Below the pieces are notes generated by a model. That model was not told the origin of the DNA, did no database searches, and saw nothing but the letters and a program-made list of their open reading frames with translations. Shown here in pieces: positions 1-8,491 of a stretch of DNA of 64,000 nt. How positions within the stretch are numbered: position 1 is the first letter of the stretch; each line of letters opens with the position of its first letter. Where the stretch lies: the NCBI GenBank assembly GCA_016716715.1, contig JADJVE010000009.1, forward strand, positions 62,001 through 126,000. The letters are read 5' to 3'. Source of the stretch: Acidobacteriota bacterium. Its GTDB lineage: Bacteria; Acidobacteriota; Thermoanaerobaculia; UBA5066. Made by a program: the position numbers and the translations under genes.

Positions 1-227
1 AGCTCGAGCTCCAGGGCACGATCAAGGTCAAGCAGGGCTGGGTCGCGATGATGCGCGGCCCGGACAACAAGTCGCATCTCATCCGCAAAGGCACGACCCT
101 CTTCGACGGCGAGGTCACCGACGTGTCCGCGACGGAAGTCACGTTCCGCCAGAACGTGAACGATCCGACGAACCCGAAGCCGTTCCGCGAAGTGGTCAAG
201 GCGCTCGCACTCCAGAAGAAGCCGTGA
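1..227 (+). CDS. pilP: PilP-like type IV pilus assembly lipoprotein, C-terminal part
   Basis: The reading frame is open from the left edge and ends at a TGA, giving about 74 residues. They read as the small beta-domain at the end of PilP: a ...GTIKVKQGWVAMMRGPDNKSHLI... stretch, then a short strand pattern ending KKP. In the PilP family this domain binds the secretin PilQ and links the inner-membrane PilMNO complex to the outer-membrane pore. The assignment rests on this pattern and on the next gene being a PilQ secretin, which starts at or just after this stop. The N-terminus and any lipobox lie outside the window. Confidence 0.72.
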   Translation, partial: LELQGTIKVKQGWVAMMRGPDNKSHLIRKGTTLFDGEVTDVSATEVTFRQNVNDPTNPKPFREVVKALALQKKP

Positions 228-313
228 GCGAAGGGACGTCCATGACGACGATGCTCAGTGGGTCCGGAAAAAGAAGGGGCTCTCCCGATCAGGTGGGGTC
301 TGGTGGAGGAAGC

Positions 314-3031
314 ATGCGCAACCCGTGTGTCCTCGCCGCCCGTGTCGCGGCGCTCGCGCTGCTCGTCCCCGTGCTCTCCGGCTGCGCGTCCTCGGGCGAC
401 AACGTCGCCGCGGGGAGCTCCGGAACCACGGCGCCGGCGCCGGTCGTCCTGACCGGAGCGACGCTTCTCGCGGACGGGGATTCCCCTCGTCTCCTCCTCA
501 CGGGGAACGGACCGCTCGCCCCGACGCTCTACAACCGCGAGGGTTCCACCAAGGTCGTCATCGACGTCGCAAATGCGGTGGCCGCGCCCGGCCTCGAGCC
601 GCCGCGCGCCGACGGCACGCTGCTCTCGCGCCTCGAGATGAAGTCCTTCGTGGAAATGGGCAAGCCCCACATCCAGTTCGAGCTGACGGCGCGCGTCCCT
701 CTCGAGCCCGCGATCTCCTCGGACTCCGGGTCGCCCGCGATGGCCGTCAGCCTGGTGAAGGCGGCGCCCGTCCTCGTGGCGTCGGCCGCTCCCGCGGCCC
801 CGCCCGCCGAGATGCCCGTCGTCAAGGTCGAGGCCGAGCCGAGCGTGAAGGCTGAAGAAATCCCGGCCCCCGCGGCGACGACGTCGACGACGACCTCGAT
901 CGCGGTTTCCGAGGCGGCGCCGGTTCCCGTCCACCATGCGGCCACCGGGTCGCGCGCCACGCGCCTCTCGGGCGTCGCCGTCGCCCAGAGCGGCGGCAGG
1001 CTCGTCGTGACGCTTTCGGGCAACGGATCGTTCGCCTACGAGACGTTCGCCCTCGCGAACCCCCCGCGCTACGTCGTCGACCTTCCCGGCGTCCTCCTCG
1101 CGACGCCGAAGAAGTCGCAGGACGTCCGTCACCCGGCCGTCACGCGCGTCCGCGCCTCGCAGTTCAAGGGCGGGCTCGAGCCCGTCACGCGCGTCGTGTT
1201 CGACCTCGCGAGCCCGGTCGAGCCGGCCGCGAAGTCCGCTTCCGCGGGCCTCGCGTTCGCGTTCGGGTCGGGCTCCTCCGCGCCCGCGGTCGCCGCCGCG
1301 CCGATCGTCAAGGAAGCCCCCGCGCCGCTCGTGAAGGTCGAGGCTCCGGCTCCCGCGCCCGTCAACAAAGTCACGGCCGCGCCCGAGAAGGTCGCCGTGA
1401 TCGCGGCCCCCGCGGCCTCGTCCTACGAAAAGCACGAAGTCGAGGACGCGGCCGAGCCTGTCGTGAAGGCCGCGCCCGCTCCGGCCACCCCGGCCCCCGT
1501 GGCGGTCGCGGCGGCACCTCCCGCCACTTTTTCGGCCCCGCCGCAGCCGGTTGCGGCGCCCGAACCCGCTGTTTCCGACGCGCCGCACATCGTGACGGCG
1601 ACGCCGGAGATCCGGCTGATCCCGGCGGAAAAGCCCGCGCCCGTCGCGAGCGCGGCCTCCCGCCCCGTTCCCCCCGCGGCCGAGCCGGCGCCGAAGCGCC
1701 GGAAGACGTCCGAGGACAAGGCGCTCATCGAGGCGGCCGAGACGCTGTTGAACCAGCAGGACGCGGCCGGAAAGCCGCGCGAGATCGCGAATCCCTTCGA
1801 GGCGCGCACGCTCGGCGCCGGCGACAAGCAGTACACGGGCGAGCCGATCACGCTCAACCTCAAGGACGCGGACATCAAGGACACGCTCCAGAGGTTCAGC
1901 GAGCTCACCCAGCTCAACATCGTCCTCGACCCCGACGTGCGGGGCACGGTCACGGTCTCCCTCCAGGAGATTCCGTGGGACCAGGCGCTCGAGCTGATCC
2001 TCAAGATCAACCAGCTCGGCTACGTGCTCGAAGGCAACGTCATGCGGATCGCGTCGTCGAACAAGCTCCTCCAGGAGGAGCAGGCGCGGCTCGCGTTCTC
2101 GGCGGCGCAGGACAAGAATCGCCCGCTCCGCACGGTCCTCCAGAAGATCTCGTACTCCAACGTGTCCGAAATGGCGGCGACGGCTCGCAAGGTCATGTCG
2201 TCGCGCGGTGACATCTTCGTCGACGCCCGGTCGAACACGCTCGTGATCAAGGAGCTGCCGGATTACCTTCCGACGGTCCTCGACCTCATCAAGAACCTCG
2301 ACGTCGCGAGCCCCCAGGTCATGATCGAGGCCCGCATCATCGAGGCGAACCGCACGTTCTCGAACGAGATCGGCGTCGTGTGGGGCTTCCAGGGTGTCGC
2401 GGACGCCGCCCACGGCAACACGACGGGCCTCGTCTTCCCGAACTCGGGGAACGTCGCGGGCAACGTCTCGCTCCCGAGCGGCGCGCCCCAGGTCCTCAGC
2501 CTCTCGCTCGCGAACGTCCTCGACACGTTCCGGCTGGACGCCTCGATCCACGCGGCCGAGTCGCGCGGCCTCGTGAAGGTCGTCTCGACGCCGAAGGTCC
2601 AGACGCAGACGGGGGAGGCCGCGAGCATCCAGTCGGGCTTCCAGATCCCGGTTCAGACGACGGTCAACAACACGACGTCCGTCCTCTACATCAACGCGAC
2701 GCTCCGCCTCGACGTGACCCCGCAGATCACGAACGAGGGCACGGTCATCATGGACGTGACCGTCCAGAAGCGCGAACCCGCGGTCGGCATCAACATCGCC
2801 GGCGGCCAGAACATCCCGCTCACGACGCGCGACGCCAAGACGCGCCTCATGGTGCGCGACGGTGGGACGGCGGTCATCGGCGGCATCTTCAAGATCACGA
2901 GCAACGACGGCCAATCGATGATCCCCGGGCTCTGGAAGATTCCGATCATCGGGAATCTCTTCCGGAGTCGCACCCAGAGCGAGAACACCGACGAACTCAT
3001 GATCTTCATCACTCCGCGGATCATCCGCTGA
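314..3031 (+). CDS. pilQ: PilQ type IV pilus secretin with AMIN domains
   Basis: Outer-membrane secretin forming the exit pore for type IV pili. I chose the ATG at 314 because a strong GGAGGA precedes it and it opens directly into a signal peptide ending in a lipobox (LSGC, Cys24); an in-frame GTG at 224, overlapping the pilP stop, is the alternative. Two AMIN-like beta domains (about residues 45-150 and 215-310), which in this family bind peptidoglycan, are separated by long Ala/Pro/Val-rich linkers. A secretin N0/STN domain follows near 500-570 (LNLKDADIKDTLQRF), then the secretin core from about 665 (VMIEARIIEAN, RDGGTAVIGGIFK, PIIGNLFR, ELMIFITPRII). The protein is about 905 aa; the linkers make it long for the family. 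Function is secure from the core motifs. Confidence 0.93.
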   Translation: MRNPCVLAARVAALALLVPVLSGCASSGDNVAAGSSGTTAPAPVVLTGATLLADGDSPRLLLTGNGPLAPTLYNREGSTKVVIDVANAVAAPGLEPPRADGTLLSRLEMKSFVEMGKPHIQFELTARVPLEPAISSDSGSPAMAVSLVKAAPVLVASAAPAAPPAEMPVVKVEAEPSVKAEEIPAPAATTSTTTSIAVSEAAPVPVHHAATGSRATRLSGVAVAQSGGRLVVTLSGNGSFAYETFALANPPRYVVDLPGVLLATPKKSQDVRHPAVTRVRASQFKGGLEPVTRVVFDLASPVEPAAKSASAGLAFAFGSGSSAPAVAAAPIVKEAPAPLVKVEAPAPAPVNKVTAAPEKVAVIAAPAASSYEKHEVEDAAEPVVKAAPAPATPAPVAVAAAPPATFSAPPQPVAAPEPAVSDAPHIVTATPEIRLIPAEKPAPVASAASRPVPPAAEPAPKRRKTSEDKALIEAAETLLNQQDAAGKPREIANPFEARTLGAGDKQYTGEPITLNLKDADIKDTLQRFSELTQLNIVLDPDVRGTVTVSLQEIPWDQALELILKINQLGYVLEGNVMRIASSNKLLQEEQARLAFSAAQDKNRPLRTVLQKISYSNVSEMAATARKVMSSRGDIFVDARSNTLVIKELPDYLPTVLDLIKNLDVASPQVMIEARIIEANRTFSNEIGVVWGFQGVADAAHGNTTGLVFPNSGNVAGNVSLPSGAPQVLSLSLANVLDTFRLDASIHAAESRGLVKVVSTPKVQTQTGEAASIQSGFQIPVQTTVNNTTSVLYINATLRLDVTPQITNEGTVIMDVTVQKREPAVGINIAGGQNIPLTTRDAKTRLMVRDGGTAVIGGIFKITSNDGQSMIPGLWKIPIIGNLFRSRTQSENTDELMIFITPRIIR

Positions 3032-3045
3032 CAGGAGCGCGTGCG

Positions 3046-3635
3046 ATGAAGAAGACGACTTCCTCCGTTCTGGCCCTCGGAGCCCTGCTCCTGGCGCTCC
3101 TTCCGGGCTGCTCGACGAACACGCAGGGCGACGACGCCGCACCGGTCTTTCTGGTCGGCGAGTTCACCGAGCTTCTCCTCGAGAAGCTGCTCGTCGAAGG
3201 CACCCCCGTGCAGTTCAAGACGACGACGCTGCGCAGCCGCCTCAAGGTGCCGGGCTCCGCGTCGGTGCAGTTCCTCGACGTGCAGATCGACAGCTACGTC
3301 GTGAATTGGAGCCGCCTCGACGGCGGGACGAAGGCCTCCGCTCGGAGACGTTCGCCGGGAACATCATCGTGCCGGTTGGAGGCACGTCGACGCTCAACAA
3401 TTACCAGTACATGACCGCGGACGCGCTCCTGCGGTCTCCTCTCGACCAGCTCTACCCGTTCAACGGCGGCATCGACCGCGAGACCGGGAGGACCTCGATC
3501 CGTCAGGCGGGCCACGTCATCTGGTACGGCCACACGCTCTCGGGTCAGCCCGTCGTGTCGAACGAGGCCACGTTCGACCTCACGTTCCGGTACAGCGCTG
3601 CGTCCGGCCGAATCGAGGGACAGCTTGCTCGGTGA
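3046..3635 (+). CDS. Pilus-operon lipoprotein with apparent frameshift
   Basis: The ATG at 3046 starts a lipoprotein signal peptide (MKKTTSS... ending LLPGC) 14 bp after pilQ. The frame is coherent (VGEFTELLLEKLL, SVQFLDVQIDSYVVNWSRLDGG) until about 3330-3345. From there sensible protein continues only in another frame (SETFAGNIIVPVGG, LYPFNGGIDRETGRTSI, TFDLTFRYSA) to the stop at 3635. Joining the two needs one missing base, so this is either a one-base deletion or a sequence error. The joined product would be about 196 aa, an exported beta-rich lipoprotein. I do not recognise the family; its place directly after pilQ and before another lipoprotein suggests a role in pilus or surface assembly. 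Confidence 0.6.
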
Positions 3636-3648
3636 CGAGGTGAAACCC

Positions 3649-6240
3649 ATGCGAAGAATCCCGTTTCCGGCCGCCGCGCTGGCCGCCGGCCTCGTGGCCC
3701 TCCTCACCGGCTGCGCCGGCGAGACGCCGACGTCGCCCACGGGCACGCAGCCCCCGGGCCCCCCAGGCACCTGCACGGTCTCGATCGCGATGCTGTCTAC
3801 GTCCCTCTCGCCCGTCGTGGGGAGCGAGGTCGTCGTCCGCGCCGCGGTGACGAAGGGCGGCGCGGCGGTCCCCGACGGAACGTCCGTCCAACTGACGACC
3901 GACCTCGGCGTCTTCGCCGAGAACGGCCTGCCCACCGTCTCGAAGACGACGGTCGCCGGCGCGGCCGACGTCACGCTCTTCTCGCAGAACGCGGGCGCCG
4001 CTCACGTGAAGGCGGCCTACGACTGCGGGTCCGCCAGCCTCACGATCAATTACTCGGGCGCTTCGACGCTCGGCCCCTACGTGTCTTCCTATTCGCCCAC
4101 GAGCGGAAGCTGCCTGGGCGGCGAGACGGTCACCATCCTTGGCGGCCTCTTCGGCAACACGGCGGGAATCGTCTACTTCGGCGGCGCTCCGGCCTCTCTC
4201 GTGACCTGGGCGACCAACTCGATCACGGTCAGGACGCCGATCCGGAATCTGAAGAACCCGGCCGTGCCGGAGCTCGTCGACGTCGTGATCTCGGCGGCCG
4301 GGGCGACGGTCACGGCGCCCATCAAGTTCACGTATTTCTGCATCGCGCCCGACCAGAAGATGTCGATCTCGTCCATCAACCCGATCGCCGGTTCGCCCGG
4401 CGGCGGCGACGCCGTGACGATCCTCGGGAGCCACTTCGGCCTGAACATCTCGACGACCCAGGTCACGTTCTGCGGCCTTCCGGCGCAGATCACGGGCCAG
4501 TCGGACTCGCAGATCACGGTCACGACGCCGGCCCACACGCTGGCCAACCCGGCCTTCTCCGAGGCCTGCCCGGTCGTCGTCACACGCGACCTCGGGCTCG
4601 TCTCCACGCAGTCCGCGACGTCGCCCGTGCCGTTCACGTACCGCGGCAGCGGCTCGACAGGAGCCTGCAACACCGACCCCACCTTCTACGTGACGAGTCT
4701 CAAGCCGACCTCGGGCAGCCCCGACGGCGGCGACGTCGTGACGATCACCGGCTCGGGCTTCCCGACGAACGCGACCCTTCTCCGGGTCGACTTCGGCGGC
4801 AACCCCGGCACGCTCGTCGGGAGTCCGACGTCGACGACGTTCCAGGTCTCGACGCCCCGCCGCGTTCTCGCGACGCCGGACGTGCCCGAGACCGTCGACG
4901 TCGTCGTGACGGACCTCGGCAGCGCCTCGCAGCGCTGCGCCCGCGTCGGTGGCGCCTTCGTTTACACGGCAAGGGCGCTCGACCCGGCGATCTACGGCAA
5001 CTCGCCGGTCACCGGTCCCAACGACCAGTCGACGCGCGTCACCCTCTTCGGCACGAACTTCCAGTTCCCGATGCAGGTCTTCATGACGGGCGGCCTCACC
5101 TGCGGCGCGCAGCGCGTGGAAGCGGCGCAGCCCATTCAGGTGTCCCCGACGCAGATCATCTTCCAGACTCCGGTTGCGAACGGCGGGAACGCCTGCCTCG
5201 CGGGCCAGCTCGTCGACATCGTGATCCTGAATCCGTCGACCGGCAAGACGGCCAAGTGCGTGTCGTGCTTCAAGTACTACTCGTGCCCGGTCGTCAGCGT
5301 CGCGTCGCCGTCCATCGGAAGCACCACGCAGCCGACGACGGTCGTGATCTCGGGCAACAACTTCCCCGAGCCGACGTTTGCGAACTTCCGCCTCGCATCC
5401 TCGGGCACGCCGCTCACGTCCCTCCAGGTCACCAGCGTGTCGAACACCTCCATCATCGTGACGATGCCGTCGCTCCAGACTCTGCTCGGCGGCTCGCTGA
5501 GCTGCGGGAACACGGACGGCTTCATCGACCTCTCGTTCCCGGGCGTCACGTGCATCCCGAACACGATCTCGGTGCCGTTCGCCTACCACAGCGACCCGCC
5601 GACGGCCTCGACCGCTTCGCCGTCGAACCTGAGCCAGGACGGCACGCTGTACCCGGGCACCGGCTCGCCCGCGACGATCACGCTCGTCGGGACGAACTTC
5701 CAGGCCCCGATGACGGTCACGCTCATCAAGGACGGCGTCCCGGTGCCGAACACGCCGGTCAACAACGCGTCCGTCTCGAACCCGACGGTCCTGACGTTCG
5801 CGGCGCCCGCGGTCCCGAACAACGCGCTGAACCAGCAGAACTGCTCCTCGGGCGGGCCGATCAACGGCCTCAAGTACGTCTCGACGTCGTTCGGCATCCG
5901 GGTGAGGAACACGCTCACGGGGTGCACGGTCGACCTCCCGAACGTCCTCGTCTACAACCCGATCGACCTGACCTGCCGCGCGGCCCTTCAGATCATCACG
6001 CCGTCGCTGCCGAACGGCACGGCGGGCGCGGCCTACTCGGCGCAGTTCATCGCCTCGGGCGGCGCGGGCGCGCCGTACTCGTGGTCGGCCGTGGGCCTTC
6101 CGGCGGCGCTCGTGCTCAACGCGGCAACCGGCATCATCTCGGGCACGCCGGCCGCGGCGGGCACGGCCACCATCAACGTCACGGTCGTGGACGCGGCCGC
6201 CAACACCACGACCCGTATCTACACGCTGCAGGTCAACTGA
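3649..6240 (+). CDS. Large surface lipoprotein with TIG/IPT repeats and a C-terminal Ig-like domain
   Basis: I start it at ATG 3649 (GAGG upstream; the in-frame TTG at 3625 overlaps the previous gene), giving 863 aa. A signal peptide ends in LLTGC. After it come an invasin-like Ig domain (about 35-135) and six TIG/IPT-like repeats, each opening with an SPTSG..GG..VTI.G..F pattern: about 145-235, 245-345, 350-440, 445-535, 545-645 and 650-765. The C-terminus (about 780-863) is a putative-Ig domain (LPNGTAGAAYSAQF, LNAATGIISGTPAAAGT). Several paired Cys residues occur in the repeats. Such proteins are usually surface adhesins or scaffolds. The gene closes the pilus operon and is followed by a terminator, so a pilus-linked surface role is an inference. 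Confidence 0.8.
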   Translation: MRRIPFPAAALAAGLVALLTGCAGETPTSPTGTQPPGPPGTCTVSIAMLSTSLSPVVGSEVVVRAAVTKGGAAVPDGTSVQLTTDLGVFAENGLPTVSKTTVAGAADVTLFSQNAGAAHVKAAYDCGSASLTINYSGASTLGPYVSSYSPTSGSCLGGETVTILGGLFGNTAGIVYFGGAPASLVTWATNSITVRTPIRNLKNPAVPELVDVVISAAGATVTAPIKFTYFCIAPDQKMSISSINPIAGSPGGGDAVTILGSHFGLNISTTQVTFCGLPAQITGQSDSQITVTTPAHTLANPAFSEACPVVVTRDLGLVSTQSATSPVPFTYRGSGSTGACNTDPTFYVTSLKPTSGSPDGGDVVTITGSGFPTNATLLRVDFGGNPGTLVGSPTSTTFQVSTPRRVLATPDVPETVDVVVTDLGSASQRCARVGGAFVYTARALDPAIYGNSPVTGPNDQSTRVTLFGTNFQFPMQVFMTGGLTCGAQRVEAAQPIQVSPTQIIFQTPVANGGNACLAGQLVDIVILNPSTGKTAKCVSCFKYYSCPVVSVASPSIGSTTQPTTVVISGNNFPEPTFANFRLASSGTPLTSLQVTSVSNTSIIVTMPSLQTLLGGSLSCGNTDGFIDLSFPGVTCIPNTISVPFAYHSDPPTASTASPSNLSQDGTLYPGTGSPATITLVGTNFQAPMTVTLIKDGVPVPNTPVNNASVSNPTVLTFAAPAVPNNALNQQNCSSGGPINGLKYVSTSFGIRVRNTLTGCTVDLPNVLVYNPIDLTCRAALQIITPSLPNGTAGAAYSAQFIASGGAGAPYSWSAVGLPAALVLNAATGIISGTPAAAGTATINVTVVDAAANTTTRIYTLQVN

Positions 6241-6261
6241 CGCCGCACTCGGGTCTCCAGG

Positions 6262-6289
6262 GTTCGGGCCGCCTTCGGGCGGCCCGAAC
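6262..6289 (+). terminator. Hairpin terminator with TTCG loop
   Basis: A perfect 12-bp GC-rich stem (GTTCGGGCCGCC with its complement) is closed by a TTCG tetraloop, 22 bp after the TIG lipoprotein stop. No long T run follows, only TGTCTC. The position and stability fit termination of the pilus operon. Confidence 0.8.
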
Positions 6290-6334
6290 TGTCTCGGAAC
6301 CGGATGCCGTAGACTCGGAGACGGATCGAAACAC

Positions 6335-7951
6335 ATGGCTCTCTTCGGCGGCCCGTCCCAGCCCGTGACCCGTCTCGAGGAGCTGAAACGGCTCCTCCAG
6401 CGGGATCCCACGTCGCGCCAGTTCCTGGCGCTGGCGGAGGAGTTCCGGCGGCACGGGAAGTACCGCGACGCGGTCATCACGCTCGAACGCGGCCTCGCCC
6501 TCCATGCGAACTCCGTCGCGGGGCACGTCGCGCTCGGGAAGACGTACCAGCAGCTCGACCGTCTCGAGGACGCGATCCGGGCGTTCAACAACGCGCTCCG
6601 GATCGACCGTGAGAACCTCGTCGCGATCCGGCAGCTCGCCGAGGTCTTCCTCGCCAAGGGCGACAAGATCGAGGCGATCAAGAAGCTGAAGCTCTACCGC
6701 GGCCTCAAGGCCGGGGACCGCGACGTGAACGACATCATCGCGCGCCTCGAGCTGGAGATGTCGGCGGCCGTGAGCGAGCGCGCCGGCTTCCGCAGCGGAG
6801 CCCGCCCCGCGGCCGAGGCGCCGCCGGGGTTCCTGCCCGGCCCCGCCTCGTCGAGCACGCTCCGCCGCGCCGCGCTCCTCAGGAAGCTCGAGACGCGCGC
6901 GCCCGAGGCGACGGCGCCCCCCTTCCCGGTGGCGGAGCGGGCCGCCGACCCGATGGCCCTCACGTACGACGGCGCCTCGATCGCGCGCGCTCTGGAGAGG
7001 TCCCGGCCGATCCCGGTCGTGCCGCCGCCGCCGGCGCCGCCGCCTCCGCTCGAGGACCTCTTCCTTCAGACGACGCCCGAGCCGGCCGCGCCCGCCGTCG
7101 AGGTCTCTCCGTTCACGGCGCCGATTGCCCAGGTTCGCGAGACGGCTCCGGCGCTGGACCTCCCGGCCCCGCCGGCTCCCCTCGAGGTTTCCCCGCCCGA
7201 AGTGGACATCGACGACGTTCCCACCGCGCCATTCCAGTTCCCGGTGGACCTCTACCGCGTCGGATCGGCGCCCGAGCCCGCGGCAGCTCTGCCGGAGGCT
7301 CCGACCCCAGCCCCGGCCGCGGTTCAGGCGCCGGCTCCCGAGCCGGAAGCCGCACCGGCCCCCGCCGAACCGCCCCTCGTCACGCCGACGCTCGCGGCGC
7401 TTTACGAGCGGCAGGGCTTCGCGGCCGACGCGCGTGAGACCTACCGCACGCTCGCCGAGACCGAGGCGGACGAGGCGCGTGCCCAGGCCCTTCGCGACAA
7501 GGCCGCGGCGATCCCCGCCGAGCGGCGCGACCGGCCGCATCTCCGCCGGCTCGCCCGGCGCTTTCCGAAGCGCACGGAGGCGACGGCGAACGACCTCCAC
7601 GCGATGATCCGCGCGCTCGTCGAATCGACCGAGGGTATCCGGGCCGCCACGTTGACCGATCTCGAAGGCCTGCCGGTCGTGACGGCCGGACCCGGCGCGC
7701 GCGAGGGCTCACAGGAGATCCTCGTCGCCGAGCTGACCTCCTTCCTCAACAACGTCGGACGCTCGGCGGGAGAAGTCGGCGCGGGGCGCCTGCGCAGCCT
7801 CGCCCTCGCCGGCGCCAACGGCACCGCCATCGTGTCCCGCGTGAGCGACGACTATTCGCTCATCCTGCACGTGGACCCCGATGCGATCCTGGGCGAGGTG
7901 CGATGGGAAGCCGAACGCACGGCCCGCGCCCTCGCCCCCGCGGTTCGCTGA
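6335..7951 (+). CDS. TPR protein with C-terminal roadblock/LC7-like domain
   Basis: 538 aa. The N-terminus has tandem TPR helices (about residues 10-140: FLALAEEFRRHGKYRDAV, VALGKTYQQLDRLEDAIRAFNNAL). A Pro/Ala-rich low-complexity linker follows (about 150-345), then one more TPR-like hairpin (LAALYERQGFAADARETYRTL). The C-terminus (about 410-538) looks like a roadblock/LC7 fold (ALVESTEGIRAATLTDLEGLPVV). Roadblock domains often partner small GTPases such as MglA in polarity and motility control, which would suit the neighbouring pilus operon. That link is inference; no GTPase gene is in the window. Confidence 0.7.
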   Translation: MALFGGPSQPVTRLEELKRLLQRDPTSRQFLALAEEFRRHGKYRDAVITLERGLALHANSVAGHVALGKTYQQLDRLEDAIRAFNNALRIDRENLVAIRQLAEVFLAKGDKIEAIKKLKLYRGLKAGDRDVNDIIARLELEMSAAVSERAGFRSGARPAAEAPPGFLPGPASSSTLRRAALLRKLETRAPEATAPPFPVAERAADPMALTYDGASIARALERSRPIPVVPPPPAPPPPLEDLFLQTTPEPAAPAVEVSPFTAPIAQVRETAPALDLPAPPAPLEVSPPEVDIDDVPTAPFQFPVDLYRVGSAPEPAAALPEAPTPAPAAVQAPAPEPEAAPAPAEPPLVTPTLAALYERQGFAADARETYRTLAETEADEARAQALRDKAAAIPAERRDRPHLRRLARRFPKRTEATANDLHAMIRALVESTEGIRAATLTDLEGLPVVTAGPGAREGSQEILVAELTSFLNNVGRSAGEVGAGRLRSLALAGANGTAIVSRVSDDYSLILHVDPDAILGEVRWEAERTARALAPAVR

Positions 7952-7990
7952 GCGCCGAGAGAGAATTCAGGAAACGAACCGAGAGGACAC

Positions 7991-8485
7991 ATGAACGTCA
8001 AGGAAATCAAGGAACTGGTGGACCTCGTATCCCGACGCGGGCTCGCGGGTCTCGAGATCGAACGCGCGGGCTTCCGCCTGCGGATCGAGGGCGCCCCGCG
8101 GGTCCCGGCCGCGGGGCCGCGCGGCTGGGAGCCGGCCGTGTTCGCGGAGCCCGTCTCCCTGCCCGCGCCCGCCGCGCCGGTCGCAGGGCCGCCCGCCGTC
8201 GCCCGCGTCGCGCCCGGCCCCCCGGGCTCGGGCGAGACCGAGGGCTTCCACGTCCTCACGTCGCCCATCGTGGGCACTTTCTACCGCGCGGCCAATCCCG
8301 ACGCGGATCCGTTCGTCAAGGTCGGCGACGTGGTCGAGAAGGGCAAGACGCTCTGCATCGTCGAGGCGATGAAACTCATGAACGAAATCGAGGCGGACGT
8401 GGCGGGGACGATCGTGGCGATCTACCCGCAGAACGCGCAGCCGGTCGAGTTCGGCGAAAAACTCTTCGCGATCCAGCCCCGCTGA
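7991..8485 (+). CDS. accB: Biotin carboxyl carrier protein of acetyl-CoA carboxylase
   Basis: 164 aa. The C-terminal biotinyl domain carries the VEAMKLMNEIEA motif; Lys128 in AMKLM is the residue biotinylated in this family. An N-terminal helix-rich segment (MNVKEIKELVDLV, GLEIERAGFRLRI) and an Ala/Pro linker (about 38-80) match standard AccB layout. It carries carboxybiotin between biotin carboxylase and the carboxyltransferase for malonyl-CoA synthesis. It sits 7 bp before accC, the usual pairing. The carboxyltransferase subunits are not in the window. Confidence 0.95.
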   Translation: MNVKEIKELVDLVSRRGLAGLEIERAGFRLRIEGAPRVPAAGPRGWEPAVFAEPVSLPAPAAPVAGPPAVARVAPGPPGSGETEGFHVLTSPIVGTFYRAANPDADPFVKVGDVVEKGKTLCIVEAMKLMNEIEADVAGTIVAIYPQNAQPVEFGEKLFAIQPR

Positions 8486-8491
8486 GGCGAC

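Noticed and set aside
224..313. Upstream GTG start for pilQ overlapping the pilP stop
   Set aside because: The 30 extra residues precede and would spoil the lipoprotein signal; the ATG at 314 has a strong GGAGGA and starts at the signal peptide.
2380..3045. Plus-strand open frame running through the end of pilQ
   Set aside because: Arg/Pro-rich shadow in another frame; only the part from 3046 on is a lipoprotein start.
3580..6681. Minus-strand open frame of 1033 codons over the TIG lipoprotein
   Set aside because: Arg/Asp/Val-rich low-complexity text typical of antisense frames in GC-rich DNA; the plus strand has signal peptide and repeat domains.
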